From positions 1-64,000 of the forward strand of contig JAFVGH010000097.1 in the NCBI GenBank assembly GCA_017475045.1: a stretch of 64,000 bases of DNA, read 5' to 3'. The notes under the pieces are model-generated. The model was not told where the DNA came from and searched no databases. It worked only from the letters and a program-made list of their open reading frames with translations. The stretch's first letter is position 1, and the number at the start of each line of letters is the position of its first letter. This stretch comes from Fibrobacter sp. (GTDB taxonomy: Bacteria; Fibrobacterota; Fibrobacteria; Fibrobacterales; Fibrobacteraceae). Below, piece by piece: positions 1-8,919 of the stretch. A program made the position numbers and the translations under genes.

Positions 1-140
1 AGGAGCTGGTGAAATACATCGACTATTACAACAATGAACGGATAAAAGCTCGATTAAACGGGATGAGTCCTGTTCAATATCGAATAAATAGGGCGAATAT
101 AACCTAATTTTTAAATGTCCAACTTTTTGGGGTCAGTTCA
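1..140 (+). mobile_element. 3' end of an IS3-family insertion sequence
   Basis: The frame from position 3 to the TAA at 105-107 encodes a transposase C-terminus with the YYNNERI and LNGMSPVQYR signatures of IS3/IS150-group DDE (rve) transposases. It is followed by a right terminal inverted repeat whose complement begins TGAACTGACCCC and continues AAAAAGTTGGACA. The element probably ends near 140. The rest lies outside the window. It abuts a headless esterase gene, so it appears to have inserted into that gene. Confidence 0.85.
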
Positions 141-843
141 CAATGGATCAGCAGATATGAGGTCCGGCGATGCCCTATACGAAAACGTGACTCGTAATGA
201 CGCTGTCATCATTATTTACCCCGAAGGTGAAGAAAGCCCCATGCAAAACTTTATGGGTGGTGGTTACGCGCGCGCCTGGAATGTGGGCCCCTGCTGTACC
301 GATGCCGACGACATCACCTTCAGCCGTAAATTTATCGAGGCCACCCGCAAAGAGGCCTATATCGACGGGACCCGTATTTACGCCACCGGATTCTCCATGG
401 GAGGAGGTATGTCCAACTATGTTGCCTGCTTCATGGCCGACATCTATGCTGCTGTCGCTCCGGCTTCATTCGACCTTTCAAAGGAAGTAGTAGATGGCGT
501 AGGCTGTAATCCTGTACGTCCTATTCCCATAATGAATTTCCGCGGAACCAGTGACGGCATCGTCAATTATCAATATCAAAATAGCGCTTCTCAGGTGGTT
601 CCCGGAAAGCCTATTACCTTCTTAGGAGCTAAAGAAAACTTCGCAAAATGGGCTAGCATTAACGGTTGTACAGGAAGCGCAACAAATGATGCCAATGGTT
701 GTGAGGTTTACAATACTTGCAAAGGCAACGTCAAGGTAGGCCTTTGCACGAACATGGGAACCGCATCCTGTAACGGAAGCGGTCACGATGACCCGTGCCC
801 GTCTATCGCCTGGAACTTCCTGAAGCAGTTCACCCTGCCGTAG
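141..843 (+). pseudogene. CE1/LpqC-type secreted esterase, N-terminus lost to IS insertion
   Basis: This is the remainder of an alpha/beta-hydrolase of the feruloyl esterase / PHB-depolymerase-like (CE1, LpqC) group. Visible are the YPEG strand, the nucleophile elbow GFSMGG, an acid candidate in GTSDGIV and a C-terminal GSGHDD histidine, with several cysteines as expected of an exported protein. The signal peptide, first strands and oxyanion-loop region are missing. The apparent ATG at 115 lies inside the IS inverted repeat, so it is not the native start. The native frame resumes right after the IS end, near where the HG-x-G loop would be. A short chimeric product from 115 is possible but would lack the export signal. 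The native role was probably removal of aromatic or acyl esters from plant polymers. Confidence 0.8.
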
Positions 844-880
844 TAGAATTTCAAAATTGATAGTTCAATAATCTCTCTTT

Positions 881-912
881 AACGCCCTCTGCAAAAGAGG
901 GCGTTAATTTTT
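881..912 (+). terminator. Rho-independent terminator after the esterase remnant
   Basis: A perfect 10-bp stem (AACGCCCTCT / AGAGGGCGTT) with a 5-nt loop is followed by AATTTTT. It separates the broken esterase gene from hppA. Confidence 0.85.
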
Positions 913-1010
913 GCCTTTTTTATCCCCATTTTTCAGTTTTTTGTCGCAAATAAACAGAACATTTGTGCTTTTTTCGCTTTTTGGAGATAGATTTCCAATA
1001 GGAGGTTCCC

Positions 1011-3377
1011 ATGACTACGATTCCCAGTTTTTGGTTCCTTGTTCCCGTTGCCGCCCTCTTTGCTCTCGCTATGGCCTACCTGTTCTACAGGGCCATGAAA
1101 AAGGCCCCCGACGGCAACCATAAAATGAAAGCCATCGCCCACTTTGTGCGGGTAGGGGCATTCGCCTACCTGAGGCGCCAATACAAGACCGTCTCCATCG
1201 TTTTCGCGGTGCTGTTCGCCGTGTTCGTGGTGCTCGCCTTCATGGGTATCCAGAATCCCTTTGTACCTGTAGCGTTCCTCACCGGCGGTTTCTTCAGCGG
1301 CCTGTGCGGTTTTTTGGGAATGAAGACGGCGACCTACGCCAGTTCCCGAACGGCACAGGGCGCCATGAGCAGTCTGAACCGAGGGCTTGTCATCGCGTTT
1401 CGTAGCGGGGCCGTCATGGGCCTTGTGGTAGTGGGCTTTGGCCTGCTGGATATTTCTGCCTGGTTTATTTTGCTGAACTACATCTACGACCACAATATCT
1501 TCGGATTTGGTGCCAGCATCGCAAACAAACTAGCGTTAGGCGGATGGAGCGATTCGCTATTGCAAAATGACGTATGGCTCCACGGCAAGACAGTAGAAAT
1601 CACCACGACCATGCTGACCTTTGGAATGGGCGCCTCCCTGCAGGCCCTGTTTGCCCGTGTGGGCGGCGGAATCTACACCAAGGCGGCCGACGTGGGTGCC
1701 GACCTTGTGGGCAAAGTAGAAGCGGGCATTCCTGAAGACGACCCCAGAAACCCGGCCACCATCGCCGACAACGTAGGCGATAACGTAGGCGACGTAGCGG
1801 GCATGGGTGCCGACCTTTACGAATCTTACTGTGGCTCTATCTTAGCGACAGCGGCTCTTGGCGCGGCACTCCCCGGAGGGCTTAACTACGTGCTTGCCCC
1901 CATGGTAGTAGCGGCCGTAGGCATCGTACTTTCAGTCATCGGCATCTTCATGGTCCGCACCAAGGAAGACGCCACCACCAAGAACCTTTTGCATTCCCTG
2001 CTTACGGGAACCCTGGGTTCTTCTATCATGATTCTCATTGCCTTGCTCATCATGGTAAAGCTCGGCTTTATCGAGCTGGGCATCTTTGGCGCCGTACTTT
2101 CTGGACTTGCGGCAGGCGTGCTTATCGGGCAGTTCACGGAATACTACACCTCCGACGCCTACAAGCCCACCAGGGGCATCGCGGGACAGGCAAAGCTTGG
2201 ACCCGCCACCACCATCATCGACGGCATCTCGGTGGGCATGTTCTCTACCGGACTCCCCGTAGTGACCATCGTGATTGGCATCATCGCCGCCTTCGGCTGC
2301 GCCGGCGGTTTCGAGAACATGGCCATGGGCCTTTACGGCGTGGGCTTTGCGGCTGTAGGTATGCTTAGCACTCTGGGCATCACCCTTGCAACGGATGCCT
2401 TCGGGCCTATCGCCGACAACGCAGGTGGTAACGCCGAGATGGCAGGCCTTGACGCCAGTGTGCGCGCCCGCACCGACGAGCTGGACATGTTAGGCAACAC
2501 CACCGCCGCCACAGGCAAGGGATTCGCCATCGGCTCGGCGGCCCTTACCGCCATGGCCCTGCTGGCGTCTTACGTCGAAGAAATCAAGATCTGGATTGGA
2601 CACCTAGCCTCGTCTGCCAAGGGCCTCTGGAACGTAGGTTCCGTCACCTTTGCAAACCACAGTCAAGACCTGGTGAACGCCGTCGCAGGTGTTGACGGAG
2701 CAAAAATTCTCGACGGCGGGAACCGGGCCGTCTCTGCCAGCGGCGAGCTTATCGGACTTGTGGCCAGCAAGGCGAACTACGTAGACTTCATGAACATCTA
2801 CAACCTGAACCTGATGAATCCGCTCTTGCTGGGCGGCATCTTCATCGGCGCCATGATGGCTTTTGTATTCTGCGCCCTCACCATCAAGGCAGTGGGCCGC
2901 GCCGCCAGCGCCATGGTCGAAGAGGTCCGTCGTCAGTTCCGGGAAATTGCGGGAATCATGGAAGGAACCGCCCAGCCGGACTATGCCCGCTGCGTAGAAA
3001 TTTCCACCGTAGGCGCCCAGCACGAGATGGTCATCCCGTCGCTGCTGGCGGTCATCGTTCCTGTACTGGTGGGGCTGTTCATGGGAGTGGCAGGCGTGTT
3101 CGGTCTTTTAGTGGGCGGCCTTGCGTGCGGGTTCGCCCTCGCCACCATGCTGAACAACGCAGGCGGCGCCTGGGACAACGCGAAGAAGTTCGTAGAGAAA
3201 GGGAACTACGGCGGCAAGGGCTCCGATACACACAAGGCCGCCGTCGTCGGCGATACCGTAGGCGACCCGTTCAAGGATACCGCAGGACCTTCCCTGAATA
3301 TCCTCATCAAGCTCATGACTATGGTGAGCGTGGTGTTTGCAGGAGTGATTGTCCGCTTCGGCGGATTCCTGTTCTAG
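1011..3377 (+). CDS. hppA: Membrane-bound, probably K+-dependent ion-pumping pyrophosphatase
   Basis: This 788-residue integral membrane protein hydrolyses pyrophosphate and couples it to H+ or Na+ export. The substrate-site signatures [11 protein letters not shown] (about 227-237) and [12 protein letters not shown] (about 253-264) are intact, with a third acidic motif (DNAGGNAEM) further on and [14 protein letters not shown] near the C-terminus. In the [10 protein letters not shown] stretch (about 495-504), Ala and Gly sit where K+-independent enzymes carry Lys and Thr, so the protein belongs to the K+-dependent class. Na+ versus H+ pumping cannot be settled by eye. A strong AGGAGG at 1000-1005 fixes the start. 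Its stop overlaps the stop of the convergent GGDEF gene in a shared CTAG. Length and hydrophobicity are normal for the family. Confidence 0.97.
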   Translation: MTTIPSFWFLVPVAALFALAMAYLFYRAMKKAPDGNHKMKAIAHFVRVGAFAYLRRQYKTVSIVFAVLFAVFVVLAFMGIQNPFVPVAFLTGGFFSGLCGFLGMKTATYASSRTAQGAMSSLNRGLVIAFRSGAVMGLVVVGFGLLDISAWFILLNYIYDHNIFGFGASIANKLALGGWSDSLLQNDVWLHGKTVEITTTMLTFGMGASLQALFARVGGGIYTKAADVGADLVGKVEAGIPEDDPRNPATIADNVGDNVGDVAGMGADLYESYCGSILATAALGAALPGGLNYVLAPMVVAAVGIVLSVIGIFMVRTKEDATTKNLLHSLLTGTLGSSIMILIALLIMVKLGFIELGIFGAVLSGLAAGVLIGQFTEYYTSDAYKPTRGIAGQAKLGPATTIIDGISVGMFSTGLPVVTIVIGIIAAFGCAGGFENMAMGLYGVGFAAVGMLSTLGITLATDAFGPIADNAGGNAEMAGLDASVRARTDELDMLGNTTAATGKGFAIGSAALTAMALLASYVEEIKIWIGHLASSAKGLWNVGSVTFANHSQDLVNAVAGVDGAKILDGGNRAVSASGELIGLVASKANYVDFMNIYNLNLMNPLLLGGIFIGAMMAFVFCALTIKAVGRAASAMVEEVRRQFREIAGIMEGTAQPDYARCVEISTVGAQHEMVIPSLLAVIVPVLVGLFMGVAGVFGLLVGGLACGFALATMLNNAGGAWDNAKKFVEKGNYGGKGSDTHKAAVVGDTVGDPFKDTAGPSLNILIKLMTMVSVVFAGVIVRFGGFLF

Positions 3378-4699
3378 GATCTCTTGAAGGTGGCGCTAGT
3401 CACGCGGTTGCGGCCACCTTCCTTGGAAGCATACAAGGCCTTGTCCGCACGATCGAACAGGCGCTTGGGATCTTCGCCAGCAATCATCTCGGCGATACCG
3501 AAGGAGCAGGTAACCACCTGCTGCTTGATAAGCTGAGTAGTTTCAATGGCATGACGGAGTTTCTCGGCCAGGAACTGGGCGTTCTGGATAGGCGTGTCAC
3601 CACATAGGATCACAAACTCTTCGCCACCCCAACGGACCAGGGCATCGGTATTGCGGATCTTGCCCTGGATAAGCTTGGTAAGGTTCACCAACACCTCGTC
3701 ACCCACATTGTGGCCCCAGGTGTCGTTCACGTCCTTGAAATGGTCGATATCCAGAATCACGAAGGAAACGGGACTTCCGTTCTTCACCAGGTTTTCCTGT
3801 TCCCGCATAAGCACGCTGCTGAAACCGGCGCGGTTTAAGCAACCGGTAAGCGGATCTTCCTTGCTGGACTTTTCGTATTCGGTCTTCTCGATTTCCAAGG
3901 CCTTCAGGTTCTTTTCAAGCTCCTCACGCTTCTTCTTGTTGGCAGCGCGTTCACGGCTATAGTCAAAGAAGCGGATGATCAGGATAATCAAGAAGGTCAC
4001 AAACCAGATGGCGACGATGATCGTTACCAGGTCCGCCCAGGCAATTTTCTTGCCCTTGAAGCGAAGCCCGCGGATTTCCATGGTACCATAACCCAGGGGA
4101 GCGTTGGTTCCCGTCTGGATTTCAATCAGAGGCACATTGGACAGGTCAACACGGGCCTTGTGGACGTTAATTTCGTTCTGGGCTACCCACCAGCTGGCCA
4201 CGCGGAATTCCTGAGGAACGAACACAGCAGGATAGGTTTCTTCTAGCGGGAAGAATTCCAGTTCGTTGAACTTCAGGGAAGTCTCGTCATCCTCGCGGTA
4301 AATGGAAGGATCATAGCTGCGCATGTAAAGGCGGACCGTTCCCTCGCCACGGGGCTTTACCCAAACAAAAATGCTGTCGTAATGGGAAATGTCCAAACCC
4401 TTGGTTCTGCCATCTCCAAGCAAAATCTTGATACCGGCGAAGGGATAGGCATAACCTTCGCGCAGTTCGTAGTCCACCACCACGGAAGAATCCGTACGGA
4501 TCAACTTTACGGCAGAATTACCACCATCTGCAGAATCTGTCTGAGCAATGATGTAAGGGTAGTCGGACAGGTTCAAGAACATGATGTCGTTCAGGCCCTT
4601 CTGGTAGGCCGTGAGGGCGATAACGGTGGCAGCAAGAAGCACAAAAATCAGGATGTTCATCCTGAACAGGGCGTATACCTTTTCCATTAACCAAGACAT
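3374..4699 (-). CDS. Membrane diguanylate cyclase with periplasmic sensor domain
   Basis: This 441-residue protein synthesises c-di-GMP. It has an N-terminal membrane segment (about 14-31), a periplasmic region of about 180 residues rich in beta-strand that resembles a carbohydrate-binding or CIA30-like fold, a second membrane helix (about 222-243), a coiled-coil linker (about 250-280) and a C-terminal GGDEF domain. The active-site loop is GGEEF (358-362), so it should be catalytic. An RNTD sequence (349-352) five residues upstream matches the RxxD inhibitory I-site. The periplasmic ligand is unknown. It is convergent with hppA. Confidence 0.93.
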   Translation of the reverse strand: MSWLMEKVYALFRMNILIFVLLAATVIALTAYQKGLNDIMFLNLSDYPYIIAQTDSADGGNSAVKLIRTDSSVVVDYELREGYAYPFAGIKILLGDGRTKGLDISHYDSIFVWVKPRGEGTVRLYMRSYDPSIYREDDETSLKFNELEFFPLEETYPAVFVPQEFRVASWWVAQNEINVHKARVDLSNVPLIEIQTGTNAPLGYGTMEIRGLRFKGKKIAWADLVTIIVAIWFVTFLIILIIRFFDYSRERAANKKKREELEKNLKALEIEKTEYEKSSKEDPLTGCLNRAGFSSVLMREQENLVKNGSPVSFVILDIDHFKDVNDTWGHNVGDEVLVNLTKLIQGKIRNTDALVRWGGEEFVILCGDTPIQNAQFLAEKLRHAIETTQLIKQQVVTCSFGIAEMIAGEDPKRLFDRADKALYASKEGGRNRVTSATFKRS

Positions 4700-4759
4700 C
4701 TAAAAAATTCCATTAAACCTTCTCTTGAAATAATACAAAACTATTCCGAAAACAATTAT

Positions 4760-5842
4760 TTACCTGCTCAAAAAGCCTCCCAAACGGCCTATGGTGAACC
4801 GGAGTGTCTGAGCAAGTTCCTCCTGGGAATGGGCAGAGGGGTGACCATGGAGGGCGGTATTCTCTGTCATGACCAGCTTGTATTCCAAATCCTTGAATCC
4901 CTTGGCCTTCTGTTCCTCGAAAACCTGCTGTACAGCAGGGGTCATGGAGTCGTCAGGCCAGGTCTTGGTAGATACCAGCAAGAACTTCACACCCGGGTGT
5001 AACTTGCGGAGCTTGTCCAACAGGGCGACGTAGGCCGCCTTGAATGCGGCAGGGTCCGCATGGGGCGGATTTCCCTGAAAATCATTGATGCCCACAAAAA
5101 TCACGATAACCTGCGGGTGAAAGGACTGGAAATTCCAAAGTTCGGACTTCTCTCCCAGTTCCATGACTCCAAAGAGCGTATAATCGTAGAGATTGCTCAA
5201 GGTCCAGTCAGGGACAATCCAGTCGTAATTGCGGACAAGGCCACGGCCACTCACCGCATTAATCTGGAAATCAGCCTTGTAACCATCCGCCAGTAGGAAA
5301 GCATAGCCACGGGAAGCATCCGTCTTTTCAAAGACAGTCCCATCTTCAGGACCACCCGCCATGTTACCATAACCCACGCTGAAGGAATCGCCAATAAACT
5401 CGATACGGCGGTTGGACGCCTTGGGTTTAGGTCCGAACTTGCCGCCCTTTCCAAGATCAATACCATAGAGACTTATCTTGCCAGGATTGGACTCGCTAAT
5501 CTTTATCAGGCGGAACTGGTGGACTCCGTCGCCAGCCACCTTCACCTTGTGGGTCTCGCGGGCATCGATAGTAAAGTGCTCCGACTCCTTGCCGTCAATG
5601 TCCAGACGGTAACGGGCCTCCCCCTCCAGGTCAAAGGACAGTTCCGACGCAGAGGCACTAAACTGGACCATGACTCCGGGAGCGCTTGCGGTAAGGGCCT
5701 GGGGCGAAACTTGCCAGCGTCCCGTCAAGAGAACGTTTTCCAACAGGGGATGATTCATAGGACCTCCGAAAGAGAAGGTGAAAAAGCCGAACGCCAAAAG
5801 CAAGAGAGCGGCAAAGGAGATGTGCGTTTTTTCCGTGTTCAT
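4760..5842 (-). CDS. Secreted CE2-type acetyl esterase (SGNH hydrolase)
   Basis: This 360-residue exported protein has a hydrophobic signal segment (about 8-26), an N-terminal jelly-roll-like domain (about 35-130) and a C-terminal SGNH/GDSL hydrolase domain. That two-domain order is typical of carbohydrate esterase family 2, which deacetylates xylan and other hemicelluloses. The nucleophile is Ser153 in GDSFSVGYG, the oxyanion Asn is in GIND (251-254), and the catalytic His is probably His334 in GHPSAH. No acidic residue obviously precedes that His, so the charge relay may be a dyad. An AATATA at 5854-5859 reads as a TATATT box on the minus strand, 11 nt before the ATG, and no Shine-Dalgarno sequence is present. 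Confidence 0.85.
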   Translation of the reverse strand: MNTEKTHISFAALLLLAFGFFTFSFGGPMNHPLLENVLLTGRWQVSPQALTASAPGVMVQFSASASELSFDLEGEARYRLDIDGKESEHFTIDARETHKVKVAGDGVHQFRLIKISESNPGKISLYGIDLGKGGKFGPKPKASNRRIEFIGDSFSVGYGNMAGGPEDGTVFEKTDASRGYAFLLADGYKADFQINAVSGRGLVRNYDWIVPDWTLSNLYDYTLFGVMELGEKSELWNFQSFHPQVIVIFVGINDFQGNPPHADPAAFKAAYVALLDKLRKLHPGVKFLLVSTKTWPDDSMTPAVQQVFEEQKAKGFKDLEYKLVMTENTALHGHPSAHSQEELAQTLRFTIGRLGGFLSR

Positions 5843-5875
5843 TTGTGCTGAACAATATATAAAATGAGAGACAGG

Positions 5876-6066
5876 AGGGGGGGGAGTGAGTTATGAGTTG
5901 TGAGTGGCGAGTTGTGAGGTGTGAGGTTCGAGGCGTGAGGCGTGTGGTATGAGATATGAGGCACGAACCTCAAAGGGAGCCTTTGGCGACCGAGCTCACA
6001 CCTCAAAGCGAAGCGACCTCAAACCCCTAACCCCTAGATCCTAGCCCCTAACACCTAGCCCCTAAA
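5876..6066. repeat. Degenerate TGAG / CCCTA low-complexity intergenic array
   Basis: The 343-base gap between 5842 and 6186 holds no gene. From about 5884 to 5963 the top strand is a drifting series of GTGAG-like words. From about 6023 to 6066 it becomes a drifting CCCTAA/CCCTAG series. The two halves contain inverted matches: GAGGTGTGAG (5916-5925) against CTCACACCTC (5995-6004), and GAGGTTCG (5923-5930) against CGAACCTC (5964-5971). Function is unknown. It could be slippage-generated DNA or a structured spacer. Confidence 0.7.
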
Positions 6067-6107
6067 TTCTATAACTAAAATCTATCGTTTCAATGAAAAT
6101 TATGTAT

Positions 6108-6136
6108 TTGACTTTATGAATTTGCAAAGGTATATT
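6108..6136 (+). promoter_or_regulatory. Sigma-70 promoter for the small secreted protein gene
   Basis: TTGACT (6108-6113), a 17-nt spacer and TATATT (6131-6136) form a near-consensus promoter. The predicted transcript starts near 6143, giving a leader of about 43 nt before the ATG at 6186. Confidence 0.75.
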
Positions 6137-6185
6137 AGGGGCATAAGAAACAAGAAATTCAAAAAAGAACAAGGAGTTCAAAAAA

Positions 6186-6467
6186 ATGAAAAAGCTTTTG
6201 GTTATCTTCGCACTGGTCGCCGCAACATTCGCTTCTGCCGAAAATACGCGGGCAATCCCCAATCAATCGATCAATGTGACGAGAAACTGCAAGGCCCTCG
6301 TGGAACAGGCATGGGTATTTGGCGCCGCCGTTCCTGCACGCTGCCAGGCCTTCAATCTTGACCAATCTAACAAGGCCCTGCCCACCGTCAAGCAGACCTC
6401 CTCACGAAAAAGCGTCGCTATAAAAATTTCGAAGCACCGCTCCTCTATTGCCGCCAAGCAAGGCTAG
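6186..6467 (+). CDS. Small secreted protein of unknown function
   Basis: This 93-residue protein has a clear Sec signal peptide (MKKLLVIFALVAATFASA) and a short, basic mature part with two cysteines (in RNCKAL and ARCQAF) that could form a disulphide. I do not recognise a family. The start is supported by an AAGGAG ribosome-binding site and by the sigma-70 promoter at 6108-6136. The basic Ser/Lys-rich tail suggests an extended region. It lies 36 nt before the cytochrome gene, which has its own TATATT box. Confidence 0.7.
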   Translation: MKKLLVIFALVAATFASAENTRAIPNQSINVTRNCKALVEQAWVFGAAVPARCQAFNLDQSNKALPTVKQTSSRKSVAIKISKHRSSIAAKQG

Positions 6468-6491
6468 GCGTAAATCCTACCCCCTAATTAC

Positions 6492-6497
6492 TATATT
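6492..6497 (+). promoter_or_regulatory. TATATT box, probable leaderless start of the cytochrome gene
   Basis: TATATT ends 6 nt before the ATG at 6504 and no Shine-Dalgarno sequence lies between. Transcription would begin at or next to the start codon. No convincing -35 box is visible. Confidence 0.5.
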
Positions 6498-6503
6498 CTC
6501 CCC

Positions 6504-6950
6504 ATGCGCCGTTCGTTTAGAACCCTTGGGATCGCCCTCTGTCTTGCAGGCTACGGCCTGGTTCTTGGCGATCCGGCACCTGCAGGAAACGCGCCTGAGC
6601 CAGGCTCTCCCGGAGACACCCTCACCAGAGAAGACAAGCGCATGGCCTACCTGGTCTACAAACTCTTGGACAAAGACGGAAAGATAAAGGGCGCCGACCT
6701 GAAGCGAGGCGAAAAGCTCTTTTACCAGAACTGCAGGGGCTGCCACAATCTCGACGGCAGGCGGGTCAATTTCACGCCGTTAGAAGCAAAGCCCACCTAC
6801 CTGGGGCAAAGAGCCCGGGACGACATGCCCACATTCTGGTACCAGATGAATTTCGGTGACGAGACCCGGGAGGGCATGGAACCGTTTTACGACGAGCTCA
6901 CGCTGGACGAAATGGTGGACATCGCAGGCTACGCCCAAACACTGCCCTGA
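6504..6950 (+). CDS. Exported mono-haem c-type cytochrome
   Basis: This 148-residue protein has an N-terminal signal segment (about 1-21), a Pro/Gly-rich linker and one haem-c attachment motif CRGCH (Cys77, Cys80, His81). Methionines in MPTFWYQM and EGMEPF are candidates for the distal ligand. The LKRGEKLFYQNCRGCH context matches class I cytochrome c. The final TLDEMVDIAGYAQTLP helix also fits that fold. Its redox partner is not in the window. No cytochrome c maturation genes are nearby. Such a protein would be somewhat unexpected in a purely fermentative fibre degrader. Confidence 0.85.
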   Translation: MRRSFRTLGIALCLAGYGLVLGDPAPAGNAPEPGSPGDTLTREDKRMAYLVYKLLDKDGKIKGADLKRGEKLFYQNCRGCHNLDGRRVNFTPLEAKPTYLGQRARDDMPTFWYQMNFGDETREGMEPFYDELTLDEMVDIAGYAQTLP

Positions 6951-6968
6951 TAGGCGCAGGAGCCTACA

Positions 6969-8864
6969 CTACACAGACTTTTTCTGCATGACCTTGACTT
7001 CTTGAATAAAAGAAAGAAGCAAGGGATAATCTGTCTCGCTACCTACTTCCTGAATTTCAGCATTGAACGGCGGCTTAGACAAGTGCAGCGAATGGACAAA
7101 GAAAGTTATTTCCTTCATCTTGTCGGAACGCTTACCAGGGTCTTTAACCTGAGCTCCCAGCATGGTACCTGTCATCTTTGCATAGCGCAGAACCTTCACC
7201 AGGTCAAACGTATCCAACTTGCGGTAAAGGCTTCCATACTTGGTGGCATCCAACGAGGACTGCAGGGAAGATTCATCTTGACCGCCACGGAGTTCATAGT
7301 CCGGAGCTCCCATTTCGTAATGGGGAATAGCAAAGTCCTTGCGCCACTCTTCTATAGGCGCCTTTTCTGCATTTTCTGATGTACGGGTTGCATTGGGGCA
7401 GAAGCCAAAACTTTCCAAGATGCTGAACACGCTGGCCTCTTGTTCCTGCTTAATCAAAAAGCCGTAACCAGGAATGAACTCTTCCACATTTTCCATAAAC
7501 TGCGGGAAAGACGAAAGTTCGTTCAGCGTTTTCTTATCATCAATCTTCAACAAGCGCACCGTACGAATACGGGCCCCATAGAAGGAACCATTCCATTCGT
7601 CCAATGTAGAGGAGACATTGTCGGGAGTCTTGACACAATTACGGAAATGTTCCACTTCCGATTCAGGGAAACCGCTCCGGAGTCCAGAAAGGTAGGTATC
7701 CTTGTCTAGGTTGAAGCAGAGGAAGGTCTCGTCGTTCTTGGAGGTTGCAAGAGTCGAAAGAACAAACAAGATTCTCGGAGAAGTACCGACAGAGGCCACA
7801 ATGTCGAAGTTGGGGAGCACTGAAACAGAAGCCTCGGGCATAGGCATCACGGAAGATTCCAGCCATTCCAGACCGCTGGCATTCAGCGACACCTGCTCAA
7901 TCTTGTGCACGCCCTTCTGATCGGAAAGGGTAAAGTCCACAAGGCCCAAGAGCCAAGCCTCTTTCAGGGGTCTCGGCAAATTGTCCCAACCCAAGTGCTT
8001 GCTCTTGTCGAGAATGCGGAATGTGGGGTCAAGAACCCAGAAAATCTGTGCAGCGTCTTGAATAGAGGTAACTGTAGAAAGATGCTTGAAAATGCTCTTG
8101 CAGAGTTTGCGGTCTTTCTGGAAGCGGGTGCACAGCCACCAAGACAAAATATCCTGATGCAGGCGGAAACTGTTCTTCTTCAAGAACTCCAGCGCCTTAG
8201 CAGAAGGATACAGATTCGTGCCCACTAATTCCAGCCAGCGGTTCTGGGTCAAGAAACTGAAAATCAAAACCAGTTCTGTCTCGGCAGCGCTTAACCACAA
8301 CTTGGAAGCAGACGTAAAGGAATCCAGGCAGAGCTGCCTGCCACGACGATGGATACTGCCATTACCGTTTACCTTCAGTTCGCCACGCTGGGCAAGCCCA
8401 AGTACCTTGCAAACATGCCAGTCCAGCAGGGTGCTGTAACCAACATGCATTCCCTTAGAAGGCTCTACAGGTTCGGGAATAAACTTGATACATTCCTCAA
8501 AATTGCGAAAGCCATAATAGACCGCAACATTCGGATTAGAGGAGCGCCACACCAGATACTGCCGGCAGAGGGATACCAGGAATTTCTGTAATTCAGCACT
8601 CTTTGCCGCAGGGACAGAAAGCCTGAGTTCATTATAAGAAAGTCCACGGGATCCGCTCAAGTAAATCAAGTCCAGGCAATGGCGCTGCCAGGGTTCCAAT
8701 TTCTGGCGAATAGACTGCAAGCGTTCATGGCTGGAATAGAAAGACAGAACCTCGGACTGTATCAGGGCATTGTTCAGCAAACCTTTTTTGCCATAAGCCA
8801 AGGCGTGAACATCACGCAACATGGGCTTGGACATCCCTTCAAAAAATACAGTCAAATCCATCAT
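6969..8864 (-). CDS. Standalone XPB/Ssl2 N-terminal-like (Helicase_C_3) protein
   Basis: The protein is about 631 residues and cytoplasmic. No Walker motifs are visible, so it is not itself a helicase. The segment around SVSVLPNFDIVASVGTSPR, followed by ILFVLSTLATSKNDETFLCF, resembles the XPB/Ssl2-type helicase N-terminal domain (PF13625), where a conserved PNF strand is followed by a helical repeat. The N-terminal 150 residues look like winged-helix modules. An upstream in-frame ATG exists at 8891, but GAGGGG sits before the ATGATG at 8864/8861, so I place the start there. It follows the DinG-type gene by 55 nt and is likely cotranscribed, suggesting a shared DNA-repair or DNA-loading role. 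The family call is from motif memory only. Confidence 0.6.
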   Translation of the reverse strand: MMDLTVFFEGMSKPMLRDVHALAYGKKGLLNNALIQSEVLSFYSSHERLQSIRQKLEPWQRHCLDLIYLSGSRGLSYNELRLSVPAAKSAELQKFLVSLCRQYLVWRSSNPNVAVYYGFRNFEECIKFIPEPVEPSKGMHVGYSTLLDWHVCKVLGLAQRGELKVNGNGSIHRRGRQLCLDSFTSASKLWLSAAETELVLIFSFLTQNRWLELVGTNLYPSAKALEFLKKNSFRLHQDILSWWLCTRFQKDRKLCKSIFKHLSTVTSIQDAAQIFWVLDPTFRILDKSKHLGWDNLPRPLKEAWLLGLVDFTLSDQKGVHKIEQVSLNASGLEWLESSVMPMPEASVSVLPNFDIVASVGTSPRILFVLSTLATSKNDETFLCFNLDKDTYLSGLRSGFPESEVEHFRNCVKTPDNVSSTLDEWNGSFYGARIRTVRLLKIDDKKTLNELSSFPQFMENVEEFIPGYGFLIKQEQEASVFSILESFGFCPNATRTSENAEKAPIEEWRKDFAIPHYEMGAPDYELRGGQDESSLQSSLDATKYGSLYRKLDTFDLVKVLRYAKMTGTMLGAQVKDPGKRSDKMKEITFFVHSLHLSKPPFNAEIQEVGSETDYPLLLSFIQEVKVMQKKSV

Positions 8865-8919
8865 AAAGCATCCCCTCAAATAGGGACGCAAATTTAGTAA
8901 AAAATGGACCTTACGTCAA

